14,182 bases of DNA from Gammaproteobacteria bacterium UBA6724 (GTDB lineage Bacteria; Pseudomonadota; Gammaproteobacteria; Pseudomonadales; Azotimanducaceae), in NCBI GenBank assembly GCA_002454165.1, contig DKIG01000038.1, forward strand, positions 1 through 14,182, written 5' to 3'. The notes under the pieces are model-generated. The model saw only the letters and a list, made by a program, of their open reading frames with translations, searched no databases and was not told the origin of the DNA. Made by a program: the position numbers and the translations under genes. How positions within the stretch are numbered: the stretch's first letter is position 1; each line of letters starts with the position of its first letter. This document shows, in pieces, positions 1-6,849 of the stretch.

Positions 1-1
1 C

Positions 2-271
2 ACCGATATTGCCGAGACAAAACTAACCAAGACGCAAATCAAAAAGAAACTTTTTAACGACCAGCAGGGGTTATGCAAAGGCTGTAAAAAACAATTTGAT
101 TTTGTCAATTTTGAACTGGATCACATCATCCCGCGAAACAAAAGCGGCGGCGATTATCTGGAAAATTTCCAACTGCTTTGCGGCAATTGCAATCGCATCA
201 AAGGCGACCGGCCAATGGAGTATTTGCTGATGAGAATGCGGGCGCTACAAAACGCCATTCAATTTTATTGA
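2..271 (+). CDS. HNH endonuclease domain, C-terminal part (probable DNA methyltransferase-HNH fusion), truncated by window edge
   Basis: Reading from base 2, the frame is open for 89 codons to TGA at 269-271, so the start lies outside the window. The visible part is a zinc-finger type HNH nuclease domain. A CxxC pair (CKGC, residues 25-28 of the fragment) is followed by the HNH core LDHIIPRNKSGGD (39-51), then an asparagine region (LENFQLL) and a second CxxC (CGNCN, 60-64), ending with KGDRPMEYLLMRMR. The His of DHII and the later Asn/Cys residues are the expected metal and zinc ligands. From memory, this tail with KGDR-x-x-EYLL resembles the C-terminal domain of large site-specific DNA methyltransferases fused to HNH. 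That would make it a one-polypeptide restriction-modification or methylation protein, but the methylase part is not visible. A stand-alone HNH nuclease is the alternative. The HNH identity is secure; the fusion is inference. Confidence 0.85.
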   Translation, partial: TDIAETKLTKTQIKKKLFNDQQGLCKGCKKQFDFVNFELDHIIPRNKSGGDYLENFQLLCGNCNRIKGDRPMEYLLMRMRALQNAIQFY

Positions 272-305
272 TCTTATTCTGTCAGCAACGGACCCCAAAG
301 CATAA

Positions 306-321
306 CCTGGCTTGCGCCAGG
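306..321 (+). terminator. Small GC-rich hairpin between HNH gene and PPOX-like gene
   Basis: CCTGGC (306-311) and GCCAGG (316-321) form a perfect 6-bp stem with a TTGC loop, followed by GTTTACC. It lies 35 bp after the HNH stop and just before the ribosome binding site of the next gene. The U tract is too short for a convincing intrinsic terminator. It could be a weak terminator or a 5'-UTR stem for the next transcript. Confidence 0.3.
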
Positions 322-345
322 GTTTACCAGAGAGAGGAGAGATTG

Positions 346-840
346 ATGGCGGTGGAAGAAGTCACAGAGTTTAGTAGCATTGAAGCAGAATTTATGACGA
401 GAGTCGCCGACATAGTGTGGTGTTCAGCCGCCACGCTTGACCGGCAGGGCAGGTTGCGTTCAAGGATTTTGCATCCTATCTGGGAACTGGTCTCGGGAAA
501 TCCCCTAGGCTGGATAGCGACGGGTCGCCACACTTTGAAGACCAAGCATCTTGCCGCAAACCCCTGGCTCAGCCTGTCATACTGGAATCCTGAACATAAA
601 CAAATATATGCGGATTGCAAAGCCGAGTGGGAAGATGACCAGAGCGAGAAACGGCGCATCTGGGAACTTTACCAATCGACACCGGCGCCGCTCGGCTACA
701 ACCTGAAAATGATATGGCAGGGACTTGATGACCCGACCTATGGCTTGTTAAAACTCCAACCCTGGCGAATAGAAATGTCCAGTCTCCAGGATTTGACCAC
801 CGGTGCCCTGCCACGGGTCTGGCGAGCCTCAACTCAGTAA
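346..840 (+). CDS. Pyridoxamine 5'-phosphate oxidase-like FMN-binding split-barrel protein
   Basis: Soluble protein of 164 residues. The sequence fits the flavin/deazaflavin split-barrel superfamily. An N-terminal helix (TEFSSIEAEFMTRVADIVWCSAATLD) leads into a strand with RLRSRILHPIW (37-46), the usual phosphate/flavin-contacting segment. It is followed by GWIATGRHTLKTKHLAANPW (55-74), where similar proteins read TxxxxxKxxxLxxNP, and then LSLSYWNPEHKQIYADCKAEW. ATG 346 is chosen because AGAGAGGAGAG precedes it at good spacing and it removes overlap with the upstream gene; a longer reading from 178 would run across the HNH end. The gene lies 29 bp before the first LLM gene, so co-transcription is likely. 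Members reduce or oxidise small molecules with FMN or F420, or act in stress responses. The substrate and cofactor cannot be read from the sequence. Confidence 0.75.
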   Translation: MAVEEVTEFSSIEAEFMTRVADIVWCSAATLDRQGRLRSRILHPIWELVSGNPLGWIATGRHTLKTKHLAANPWLSLSYWNPEHKQIYADCKAEWEDDQSEKRRIWELYQSTPAPLGYNLKMIWQGLDDPTYGLLKLQPWRIEMSSLQDLTTGALPRVWRASTQ

Positions 841-869
841 ACTGGTCCGAAAAAGAAGGAGCACGCAAC

Positions 870-1868
870 ATGGCAGTACCGCAAAGAACCGCCTTAACAT
901 TACCCGACCCGAGGGGCGTTGAAGCAACCATTGAGATGGCGAAGTGGGCTGAGGCTGAGGGCTATGACGATCTCTGGTTTGCCGACAGCTCTGGCATTGA
1001 CGCACTGACGACAGCGGCAGCAGTTGCGCTTAACACCAGCCGTTGTCGGATTGGCACGGCAATTATTCCGGTCTATTCGCGGACACCCGCAGTCCTGGCA
1101 TCAACGACACATGTACTGCATAAACTGTCACAGGGCCGATTTATTCTCGGCTTGGGTTCGTCAAGTCAGACCATGATGGAAAACTGGCACGGGCTTCATT
1201 TTGCGCAACCTCTTACCAGGGTGAAGGAGACGACCCAACTGGTCAAAGCGATGCTAACTGGCGAGAAGACCAACTACGATGGCAGGACGGTCAAAAGCCA
1301 CGGCTATCGCCAACTACCCTTGGAGGCAGATGTTCAGCCGGTTTATATGGCAGCACTCCGGGCGAAAATGCTTGAAGCGGCGGCAGAGTTTTCAGATGGC
1401 GTCATTCTCAATCTGTTTCCCAAGGACGCCCTGTCGAAAATGATGGGACACATTCAGATAGGCGCGGAGCGGGCGGGCAAGCAGCTGGAAGATATTGAGA
1501 TCGTGTGTCGGCATCAGGTGGTGGTAACTGATGATCGGGATGCCGCTAGACAACTGATTAGAAAAAGTTTCGCGCCCTACTATGCAACACCTGTTTACAA
1601 CAAGTTTCTGGCTTGGTGCGGATACGAAGATGTGGCAGCGACCATCAGGGAAGGCTGGGCCGCCAAAGACCGGGCGAGGACGACGGGTGCGCTGGACGAT
1701 CAACTGGTTGACGCCATCGCTATCCTGGGCTCCATGGAAGAATGTCATGACCGGATCAGAGAATATGCAGAGATGGGTATTACTACGCACATTATTTCCT
1801 GCGTGTCCCCAGGCGAAGCGCAACAGACTTTTGAGGCTTTCACGGCAAAGCATTTTTCATTGCGTTAG
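870..1868 (+). CDS. LLM class (luciferase-like) flavin-dependent oxidoreductase, copy 1
   Basis: Cytosolic TIM-barrel protein of 332 residues. The start has a strong AAGGAG eight bases upstream. Family features in order: the first strand ALTLPDP (8-14), the helix MAKWAEAEGYDDLWFADS (23-40), GTAIIPVYSRTPAVLA (62-77), LSQGRFILGLGSSS (86-99) and WHGLHFAQPLTRVKET (106-121), then EAAAEFSDGVILN in the second half. These correspond to the bacterial luciferase/methylene-tetrahydromethanopterin reductase fold. The flavin or F420 site lies at the C-terminal ends of the strands. It is paralogous to the next gene at 1926: both have the WHG-x(6)-P-x-TRVKE segment and a similar layout. Cofactor (FMN or F420) and substrate are not determinable here. 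Confidence 0.85.
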   Translation: MAVPQRTALTLPDPRGVEATIEMAKWAEAEGYDDLWFADSSGIDALTTAAAVALNTSRCRIGTAIIPVYSRTPAVLASTTHVLHKLSQGRFILGLGSSSQTMMENWHGLHFAQPLTRVKETTQLVKAMLTGEKTNYDGRTVKSHGYRQLPLEADVQPVYMAALRAKMLEAAAEFSDGVILNLFPKDALSKMMGHIQIGAERAGKQLEDIEIVCRHQVVVTDDRDAARQLIRKSFAPYYATPVYNKFLAWCGYEDVAATIREGWAAKDRARTTGALDDQLVDAIAILGSMEECHDRIREYAEMGITTHIISCVSPGEAQQTFEAFTAKHFSLR

Positions 1869-1925
1869 AACTAAAAACTTTCTCATCATGCTTAGAATAA
1901 TTCATTTGCCAAATAAGGAAACAAC

Positions 1926-2960
1926 ATGAAACTCGGACTACTCAGTGGCTACTCAGGCAAGATTGTTGAACTTGATATTGAAGGTATCAAACTGGCTGAA
2001 AGCATGGGTTATGACTCAGTCTGGACAGCAGAAGCATACGGCTCAGATGCTGTTACCCCGGCTGCCTGGATTCTGGCAAACACGACCAAAATCAAGGTGG
2101 GCACCGCCATTATGCAGATGTCGGCAAGGTCTCCTGCTTGCACCGCCATGACCGCCATGACGCTGAATCAACTATCAAATGGTCGTTTCATCGTAGGTCT
2201 GGGTGCGTCTGGTCCACAGGTTGTTGAAGGTTGGCATGGGGTCGCCTACGGCAAGCCAGTCACCCGGGTGAAAGAATATGTCAGCATTATGAAACAGATC
2301 TTCGCCAGGAAAGCGCCGGTTGAGCATGAGGGTTTTCATTATAGTCTGCCCTATAACGGTAGTGACGGGACGGGACTTGGCAAACCGCTGAAAAGCATTT
2401 TACAGGCGGATACCAGCATCCCGATTTATACGGCATCTATTACCCCTAAGGGGCTGGAGGCTTCTGCGGAAGTTGCGGATGGCGTCTTCCCGGTTTGGAT
2501 GGATCCGGAAAGATTTGATGTCTTTGAAGCACCGATCAATCAGGGGTTGGACAAGGCTGGTAAGACGATGCAGGACTATGATGTTGCCCCCTTTGTTACC
2601 TGTGTTATGGGTGATGACCTGGCGCATTGCAGAATGCCAATCAAGGGCAACATGGCGTTGTATATTGGTGGTATGGGTGCTCGGGACAAAAACTTTTACA
2701 ACGACTATACGAAGGCGCTTGGATATGAAGCAGCCGCCGCTAAAATTCAAGATCTCTACCTATCTGGCAAGAAGGACCAAGCCATGGCAGCGGTGCCAGA
2801 TGAACTGGTGGACGCGGTGCATCTTGTCGGTCCTGCCGGTAGGATTAAGGAACGACTGCAAGTCTGGAAGGAGGCTGCATCCAGAGGGCAGGTTGGTAGC
2901 ATGTTGATTGCCAGCAACCAGATGGAAGCGCTGGAACTGATTGCCAGCGAGATCTTGTAA
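1926..2960 (+). CDS. LLM class oxidoreductase, copy 2, resembling F420-dependent Rv3520c-type
   Basis: A 344-residue TIM-barrel oxidoreductase with AAGGAA eight bases before the ATG. The N-terminus MKLGLLSGYSGK is followed by KLAESMGYDSVWTAEAYGSDA (22-42), GTAIMQMSARSPA (59-71), NQLSNGRFIVGLGASGPQVV (81-100) and WHGVAYGKPVTRVKEYV (103-119). Late in the protein comes DELVDAVHLVGPAGRIKERL. As I recall, this pattern is typical of the mycobacterial Rv3520c-like LLM group, whose members are predicted to use coenzyme F420. The cofactor remains unproven here, since no F420 biosynthesis gene is in view. The gene follows its paralogue by 57 bp, so an operon with the upstream LLM and PPOX-like genes is likely. 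A perfect 9-bp in-frame duplication (2142-2159) gives TAMTAM. The stop codon sits inside a 13-bp tandem repeat. Confidence 0.85.
   Translation: MKLGLLSGYSGKIVELDIEGIKLAESMGYDSVWTAEAYGSDAVTPAAWILANTTKIKVGTAIMQMSARSPACTAMTAMTLNQLSNGRFIVGLGASGPQVVEGWHGVAYGKPVTRVKEYVSIMKQIFARKAPVEHEGFHYSLPYNGSDGTGLGKPLKSILQADTSIPIYTASITPKGLEASAEVADGVFPVWMDPERFDVFEAPINQGLDKAGKTMQDYDVAPFVTCVMGDDLAHCRMPIKGNMALYIGGMGARDKNFYNDYTKALGYEAAAAKIQDLYLSGKKDQAMAAVPDELVDAVHLVGPAGRIKERLQVWKEAASRGQVGSMLIASNQMEALELIASEIL
2142..2159 (+). repeat. In-frame 9-bp tandem duplication in LLM gene 2
   Basis: ACCGCCATG occurs twice in direct succession and encodes Thr-Ala-Met twice, in the helix before NQLSNGRF. A related CACCGCCAT lies at 2102-2110. 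It is one of several short tandem duplications in the window. Confidence 0.7.
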
Positions 2961-2992
2961 TAGAGAGTGGTAATAGAGAGTGGTAATAGAGG
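2958..2992 (+). repeat. 13-bp tandem repeat spanning LLM2 stop and next start
   Basis: TAATAGAGAGTGG is repeated exactly at 2958-2970 and 2971-2983, followed by a partial third copy, TAATAGAGG (2984-2992). The first copy contains the TAA stop of the LLM gene. The second contains the GTG proposed as start of the FemAB-like gene, and the first copy's GAGAGTGG can act as its ribosome binding site. Repeat number therefore sets the spacing between the two genes and the reading frame entering the second. Confidence 0.85.
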
Positions 2993-4305
2993 CTCCTGGC
3001 AGAGGGTTTTCAGTTATTGATGGCGACACAGGCGACAACCATTTGACCAATCATTTGACCGGCTATGGAATACGCGCCTGTGGGTCTATTGATGAGATAG
3101 GCAAGGAGAGCTGGGATGCCTGCGCCAACCCGCTGGATGAAGGCTCGCAATGTACATTTTCTAAAAGTAAATCTGCTAAAAAAACGGCACCACAATACAG
3201 GGCGCCCTATGATCCTTTCGTCTCCTACGCATTTTTGAGCGGGCTTGAGCAAAGTCATTCAGCCATCGCCGAGACCGGGTGGGCGCCCTATCATCTGGCG
3301 TTTTCCCATGAAGATAGGGGGGTGCAGGGCGTCGTTCCCATGTACCTGAAAAACCATTCCCGGGGAGAATATGTCTTTGACTACGGCTGGGCGGAAGCCT
3401 TTGAACGCGCTGGAGGCAACTACTATCCGAAACTTCAGATAGCGGTACCATTCACCCCTGTGACCGGCAGACGCATCCTGTCAAAACCATCTTATGAAAA
3501 TCACCAAGGGGAAACCGCACCGACGCAAAAGGAAGTTGAACATTGCTTGCTGGCGGGCATCACCCAGGCGGCGGAGAAACTTAATGTCTCATCCGTGCAT
3601 ATCACCTTTGTTGACAAAACGCAGTGGGAGGAGATGGGCGAGCTGGGTTTTCTCCAGCGAACCCATAATCAGTTTCACTGGCAGAATCAGGGCTACACAA
3701 ATTTTGATGATTTTCTATCCTGTCTGTCTTCAAAGAAGCGCAAGAACATTCGTCGGGAAAGGCGTGCCGCCCTTGCTAGAGATATCGTCATTGAACGGTT
3801 GACGGGAGCTGAAATCACCGAGAGCCACTGGGACGCCTTCTATCAGTTTTATGTGAATACGAGCAATCGCAAATGGGGTAGCCCCTATATGACGCGGCGG
3901 TTTTTCTCCCTGGTGAGTGAATCTATGCCGGATGACATACTGCTGGTGATGTGCAAGCGAGATGACAGATACATAGCAGGCGCGCTCAACTTTATCGGTG
4001 GAGACTGTTTGTACGGAAGGAATTGGGGGTGTCTTGAAGAGCATCCCTTCCTGCACTTTGAAACCTGTTATTACCAGGCTATTGAATTCGCCATTGAAAG
4101 AAAACTTGATCGGGTTGAAGCCGGTGCTCAGGGGGCGCATAAACTGGCGCGTGGCTATATGCCCATCCACACCTACAGTTCTCATTGGATCGCCAATGCC
4201 TCATTTCGAGATGCGGTTGGCGAGTATCTGGTACATGACCGGCGACATGTACAAGAGGAGATTGACTATATCAGCGAACATAGTCCTTTCAAGCATTCTG
4301 TATAG
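2980..4305 (+). CDS. FemAB/GNAT-like protein of the DUF482 (COG3146, peptidoglycan biosynthesis/recognition-like) family
   Basis: A 441-residue cytosolic protein. The family is recognised by YDPFVSYAFLSGLEQS (77-92), GVVPMYLKNHSRGEYVFDYGWA (117-138, usual core GEYVFD), SSKKRKNIRRERRA (250-263), NRKWGSPYMTRRFF (296-309), CLYGRNWGC (343-351), HFETCYYQAIEFAI (359-372) and EAGAQGAHKLARGY (380-393). Families of this type have a double GNAT/FemAB fold and are thought to transfer acyl or aminoacyl groups; the actual reaction is not established. The length exceeds what I expect (about 380-400). The excess is an N-terminal extension before GYGIRACGSIDEIG, a polar insert around residues 51-75, and a short one near 175-185. 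The GTG start at 2980 lies in a tandem repeat and is uncertain; in-frame TTG codons at 3043 and 3055 are alternatives. It probably belongs to the LLM operon. Confidence 0.85.
   Translation: MVIEAPGRGFSVIDGDTGDNHLTNHLTGYGIRACGSIDEIGKESWDACANPLDEGSQCTFSKSKSAKKTAPQYRAPYDPFVSYAFLSGLEQSHSAIAETGWAPYHLAFSHEDRGVQGVVPMYLKNHSRGEYVFDYGWAEAFERAGGNYYPKLQIAVPFTPVTGRRILSKPSYENHQGETAPTQKEVEHCLLAGITQAAEKLNVSSVHITFVDKTQWEEMGELGFLQRTHNQFHWQNQGYTNFDDFLSCLSSKKRKNIRRERRAALARDIVIERLTGAEITESHWDAFYQFYVNTSNRKWGSPYMTRRFFSLVSESMPDDILLVMCKRDDRYIAGALNFIGGDCLYGRNWGCLEEHPFLHFETCYYQAIEFAIERKLDRVEAGAQGAHKLARGYMPIHTYSSHWIANASFRDAVGEYLVHDRRHVQEEIDYISEHSPFKHSV
3040..3060 (+). repeat. 12-bp unit tandem duplication near the N-terminus of the FemAB-like gene
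   Basis: CATTTGACC at 3040-3048 recurs at 3052-3060, giving a 12-bp period with nine identical bases. It encodes HLTN-HLTG. It lies in the poorly conserved N-terminal extension, where the true translation start is unclear. Confidence 0.65.
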
Positions 4306-4314
4306 GAAGGCTCT

Positions 4315-4361
4315 TTAGAAGACTACTTAGAGGACTGCTTAGAAGACTACTTTAGAAGAGA
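4315..4361 (+). repeat. 12-bp tandem repeat in convergent intergenic gap
   Basis: TTAGAAGACTAC (4315-4326), TTAGAGGACTGC (4327-4338) and TTAGAAGACTAC (4339-4350) are followed, after one extra T, by the degenerate TTAGAAGAGA (4352-4361). The array fills most of the 74-bp gap between the FemAB-like gene and the convergent SnoaL-like gene. No intrinsic terminator is visible in that gap. Confidence 0.85.
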
Positions 4362-4379
4362 GTGCCGAAAATTTCCATC

Positions 4380-4826
4380 TCAAATAGTCAAGAGCCAGCT
4401 TTTCTCTTCAACCCGTCGCCGTATTTTCCACTCGGCATGGGTTTTTACATACTCATCCAAATACCACAACCCACACATCAACATTGTAGTTTCAGGTCCA
4501 CCATCAACTAACATTTCCATCGGGTTGTAACACATGATGCGCCCGGTGGCTTCGCTGATATTACTGGAACTACCCAGGGTGATCTGTAGATTGGCGTTCA
4601 GATGTTGAATGTTTGGAAAGACCTCGGTCAATGTGTCTTTCAAAAATTTTATGGTATGGGGTAAATCACCTTCCGACCCGCCTAATGCGGTGTAATCAAT
4701 ATAGGCATCCTCAGTAAAAACCTCATCAAGTTTATCGAATTCCTTGGCATCAATAAGTTGCGCATAGCGATAAAGTAGATCTTGAATTTCCAGTTTTGCT
4801 GATATTTCCTCCAAAGTGTATGTCAT
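4380..4826 (-). CDS. SnoaL-like / NTF2-like family protein
   Basis: Small soluble protein of 148 residues with the alpha+beta-barrel sequence pattern of SnoaL-like proteins. The opening is TLEEISAKLEIQDLLYRYAQLID, followed by KEFDKLDEVFTEDAYIDYTALGG with the usual FTxDAxxDY segment, then a long helix before QHLNANLQITL. The C-terminal strands contain GLWYLDEYVKTHAEWKIRRR. The family includes polyketide cyclases, ketosteroid isomerase-like enzymes, scytalone dehydratase and ring-hydroxylating dioxygenase small subunits, so the reaction is unknown. I chose the ATG whose first base is 4826 because GGAAGG lies eight bases upstream; the longer frame to 4859 would need a TTG start. It lies 56 bp downstream of the PEPCK gene on the same strand and may be read from the same transcript. 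Confidence 0.8.
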   Translation of the reverse strand: MTYTLEEISAKLEIQDLLYRYAQLIDAKEFDKLDEVFTEDAYIDYTALGGSEGDLPHTIKFLKDTLTEVFPNIQHLNANLQITLGSSSNISEATGRIMCYNPMEMLVDGGPETTMLMCGLWYLDEYVKTHAEWKIRRRVEEKSWLLTI

Positions 4827-4882
4827 AATTTTTGCCTTCCGATTGCTGCTAGGCGCCAACTCGCTATTGATAGCCTAGTTAT

Positions 4883-6745
4883 TCAGCCGGCCTCCTGCTT
4901 GGCTTCCAGAAGGCGCTGTTTGAGCCAGTTGAGTTCCTGGTGAAGTGCGGTGGGCACAGGCTCTCCGTAACTTGCAAAGTGGCCTTCAATGAGAGGTATT
5001 TCTTCAAGCCAGCCGTCTATCTCAACGCTTAGGAGTGCGGCAACACCGTTTGGATCAAGTCTCAGCCCGGAGACATCCAGAGCGTCTATTGCGGGCAGAT
5101 TGCCTATGGGTGTGTCTATGGCTTCTCCGACACCCTCACAACGCTCGAAAATCCACTTCAGGACCCGAGAATTTTCACCGAAACCGGGCCAGGCGTATTT
5201 TCCAGTTGCGTTCTTTCTAAACCAGTTCACATAGTAGATGCGAGGCAATTTCAAGCCTGTCTTGGTGCCTTTATGGTCACCATCATGGTCACCATCATGG
5301 TCACCATCATGGGCACCATCTCCCCTGCCGATATTGATCCAATGTCCCCAGTAATCAGCCATGTTGTAGCCACAGAAGGGCAGCATCGCCATGGGGTCCC
5401 GCCTGAGTTCACCTATCTTGCCAGATGCTGCTGCTGTTTTTTCCGATGACATGATGGCACCGAAGAAGACACCTTGTTGCCAACTCCGGGCTTCGTTGAC
5501 CAGGGGCACGACTGTTGAACGTCTGCCACCAAACAAGATGGCACTGATGGGTACGCCGGCGAGGTCTTCCCATTCATCGGCAATCACTGGGCATTGCGCC
5601 GCCGCCACGGTAAATCTGGCATTGGGGTGTGCCGCCGGTTCGTCTGAGTCCGGAGTCCAATCTCTGCCCTGCCAGTCCGTCAGGTGTGCGGGCGGCGTTT
5701 TTGTCATGCCTTCCCACCAGACATCACCATCGTCCGTTTCAGCCACATTGGTAAATATGCAGTTGTCGGTCATGCTCAGCATGGCGTTGGGATTAGAATC
5801 CATACTGGTGCCGGGTGCTACGCCAAAAAATCCAGCTTCGGGATTGATGGCGTGGAGTTGCCCGTCATCGCCAAACTTCATCCAGCAGATGTCATCGCCG
5901 ATTGTCTCTACCTGCCATCCTGGAATTGTCGGGATTAGCATGGCGAGGTTGGTCTTGCCGCAGGCACTGGGGAAGGCACCCGCTATGTACCTGCTGATGC
6001 CTTCAGGATTGGTTATCTTGAGGATTAGCATGTGCTCGGCAAGCCAGCCTTCATCTCTTGCTATGACCGAGGCGATGCGCAGGGCGAAACACTTTTTGCC
6101 TAGTAGGGCGTTGCCGCCATAGCCTGAACCGAATGACCAGATTTCACGACTGGCGGGGAAGTGGACGATGTGCAGGTTGTTCGGATTACAGGGCCAGGGG
6201 ACATCTTCATCGCCAGAGTCAAGCGGCGCACCGACAGAATGGATGCAGGGGACGAAGTCCCCGGTCTCGCCCAGGGCATCCAGCACTTCCTGCCCGACTC
6301 TGGTCATGATGTGCATGTTGGCGACGACATAGGGCGAGTCGGTGAGTTCCACTCCAATGTGTGCGATGGGTGAGCCGACGGGTCCCATGGAAAATGGGAT
6401 GACATACATAATCCGCCCGCGCATACAACCTGAAAATAACCCGTTCAAAGTTGCTCGCATCGCTGTCGGTTCAACCCAGTTGTTGTTCGGACCCGCGTCC
6501 CTTTCTGCTTCAGAACAGATGAAGGTGCGGCTCTCCACTCTGGCGACATCGGCAGGGTCTGAACGCACCAGATAGCTGTTGGGGCGCCGGTCTTCGTTGA
6601 GTCGCTTTGCGACGCCCCTGTCCAGCAACAAACTCCACATTTCGTTATATTCGCGGTCATCACCGCTACACAAGACCAGGGCATCTGGCTGGCACAGCGT
6701 CTTCATCTCATCAAGCCATGCTGCCAGCTGTTTGTTCCTTAACAT
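4883..6745 (-). CDS. pckG: Phosphoenolpyruvate carboxykinase (GTP)
   Basis: Converts oxaloacetate and GTP to phosphoenolpyruvate, CO2 and GDP in gluconeogenesis; cytosolic, Mn-dependent. The protein has 620 residues, close to the family norm of about 600-620. GTP-type signatures are clear: NNNWVEP (87-93), IPFSMGPVGSP (116-126), the kinase loop GAFPSACGKTN (256-266) with the GTP-form cysteine C262 and K264-T265, the metal-binding ETIGDDICW (280-288), FGGRRSTVVPL (405-415), the lid region SSEKTAAASGK (433-443), VNWFRKN and WPGFGENSRVLKW (519-531). An odd insert fills residues 471-499, between HWI and LPRIYYVNWF. It is about 20 residues longer than in human PEPCK and contains DGAH-DGDH-DGDH-DGDH (476-491) from a DNA tandem repeat. 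AAGGA lies nine bases before the ATG. The SnoaL-like gene follows downstream, and a divergent CoA-transferase gene lies upstream. Confidence 0.97.
   Translation of the reverse strand: MLRNKQLAAWLDEMKTLCQPDALVLCSGDDREYNEMWSLLLDRGVAKRLNEDRRPNSYLVRSDPADVARVESRTFICSEAERDAGPNNNWVEPTAMRATLNGLFSGCMRGRIMYVIPFSMGPVGSPIAHIGVELTDSPYVVANMHIMTRVGQEVLDALGETGDFVPCIHSVGAPLDSGDEDVPWPCNPNNLHIVHFPASREIWSFGSGYGGNALLGKKCFALRIASVIARDEGWLAEHMLILKITNPEGISRYIAGAFPSACGKTNLAMLIPTIPGWQVETIGDDICWMKFGDDGQLHAINPEAGFFGVAPGTSMDSNPNAMLSMTDNCIFTNVAETDDGDVWWEGMTKTPPAHLTDWQGRDWTPDSDEPAAHPNARFTVAAAQCPVIADEWEDLAGVPISAILFGGRRSTVVPLVNEARSWQQGVFFGAIMSSEKTAAASGKIGELRRDPMAMLPFCGYNMADYWGHWINIGRGDGAHDGDHDGDHDGDHKGTKTGLKLPRIYYVNWFRKNATGKYAWPGFGENSRVLKWIFERCEGVGEAIDTPIGNLPAIDALDVSGLRLDPNGVAALLSVEIDGWLEEIPLIEGHFASYGEPVPTALHQELNWLKQRLLEAKQEAG
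5273..5320 (-). repeat. 12-bp minisatellite (4 copies) inside pckG
   Basis: On the + strand ATGGTCACCATC occurs three times exactly (5273-5284, 5285-5296, 5297-5308), followed by one copy with a single change, ATGGGCACCATC (5309-5320). On the coding strand each unit reads GATGGTGACCAT, encoding Asp-Gly-Asp-His; the variant gives Asp-Gly-Ala-His. The unit is itself nearly palindromic around GGTCACC. Because the period is 12 bp, any change in copy number keeps the pckG frame and alters the loop in four-residue steps. Confidence 0.97.
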
Positions 6746-6849
6746 TTACGGTGATCCTTAGTGGGCTATGGGTTTTGTTGTTGCTGATTTCCGTCTGGTG
6801 AAAGCCTGCCAAAATCAGTTTGTTTGGGATCCTAGTTTACGGGTCAAAG

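Noticed and set aside
178..345. N-terminal extension of the PPOX-like open frame
   Set aside because: It overlaps the HNH coding end in another frame, shows no family resemblance, and ATG 346 has a strong Shine-Dalgarno sequence.
5273..5320. CRISPR-like array
   Set aside because: The units are adjacent with no spacers and are in frame inside pckG; this is a minisatellite.
5391..6122. Long (243-codon) open frame antisense to pckG
   Set aside because: It lies wholly inside a clearly conserved PEPCK gene and its translation shows no recognisable domain; long antisense frames are common over conserved genes.
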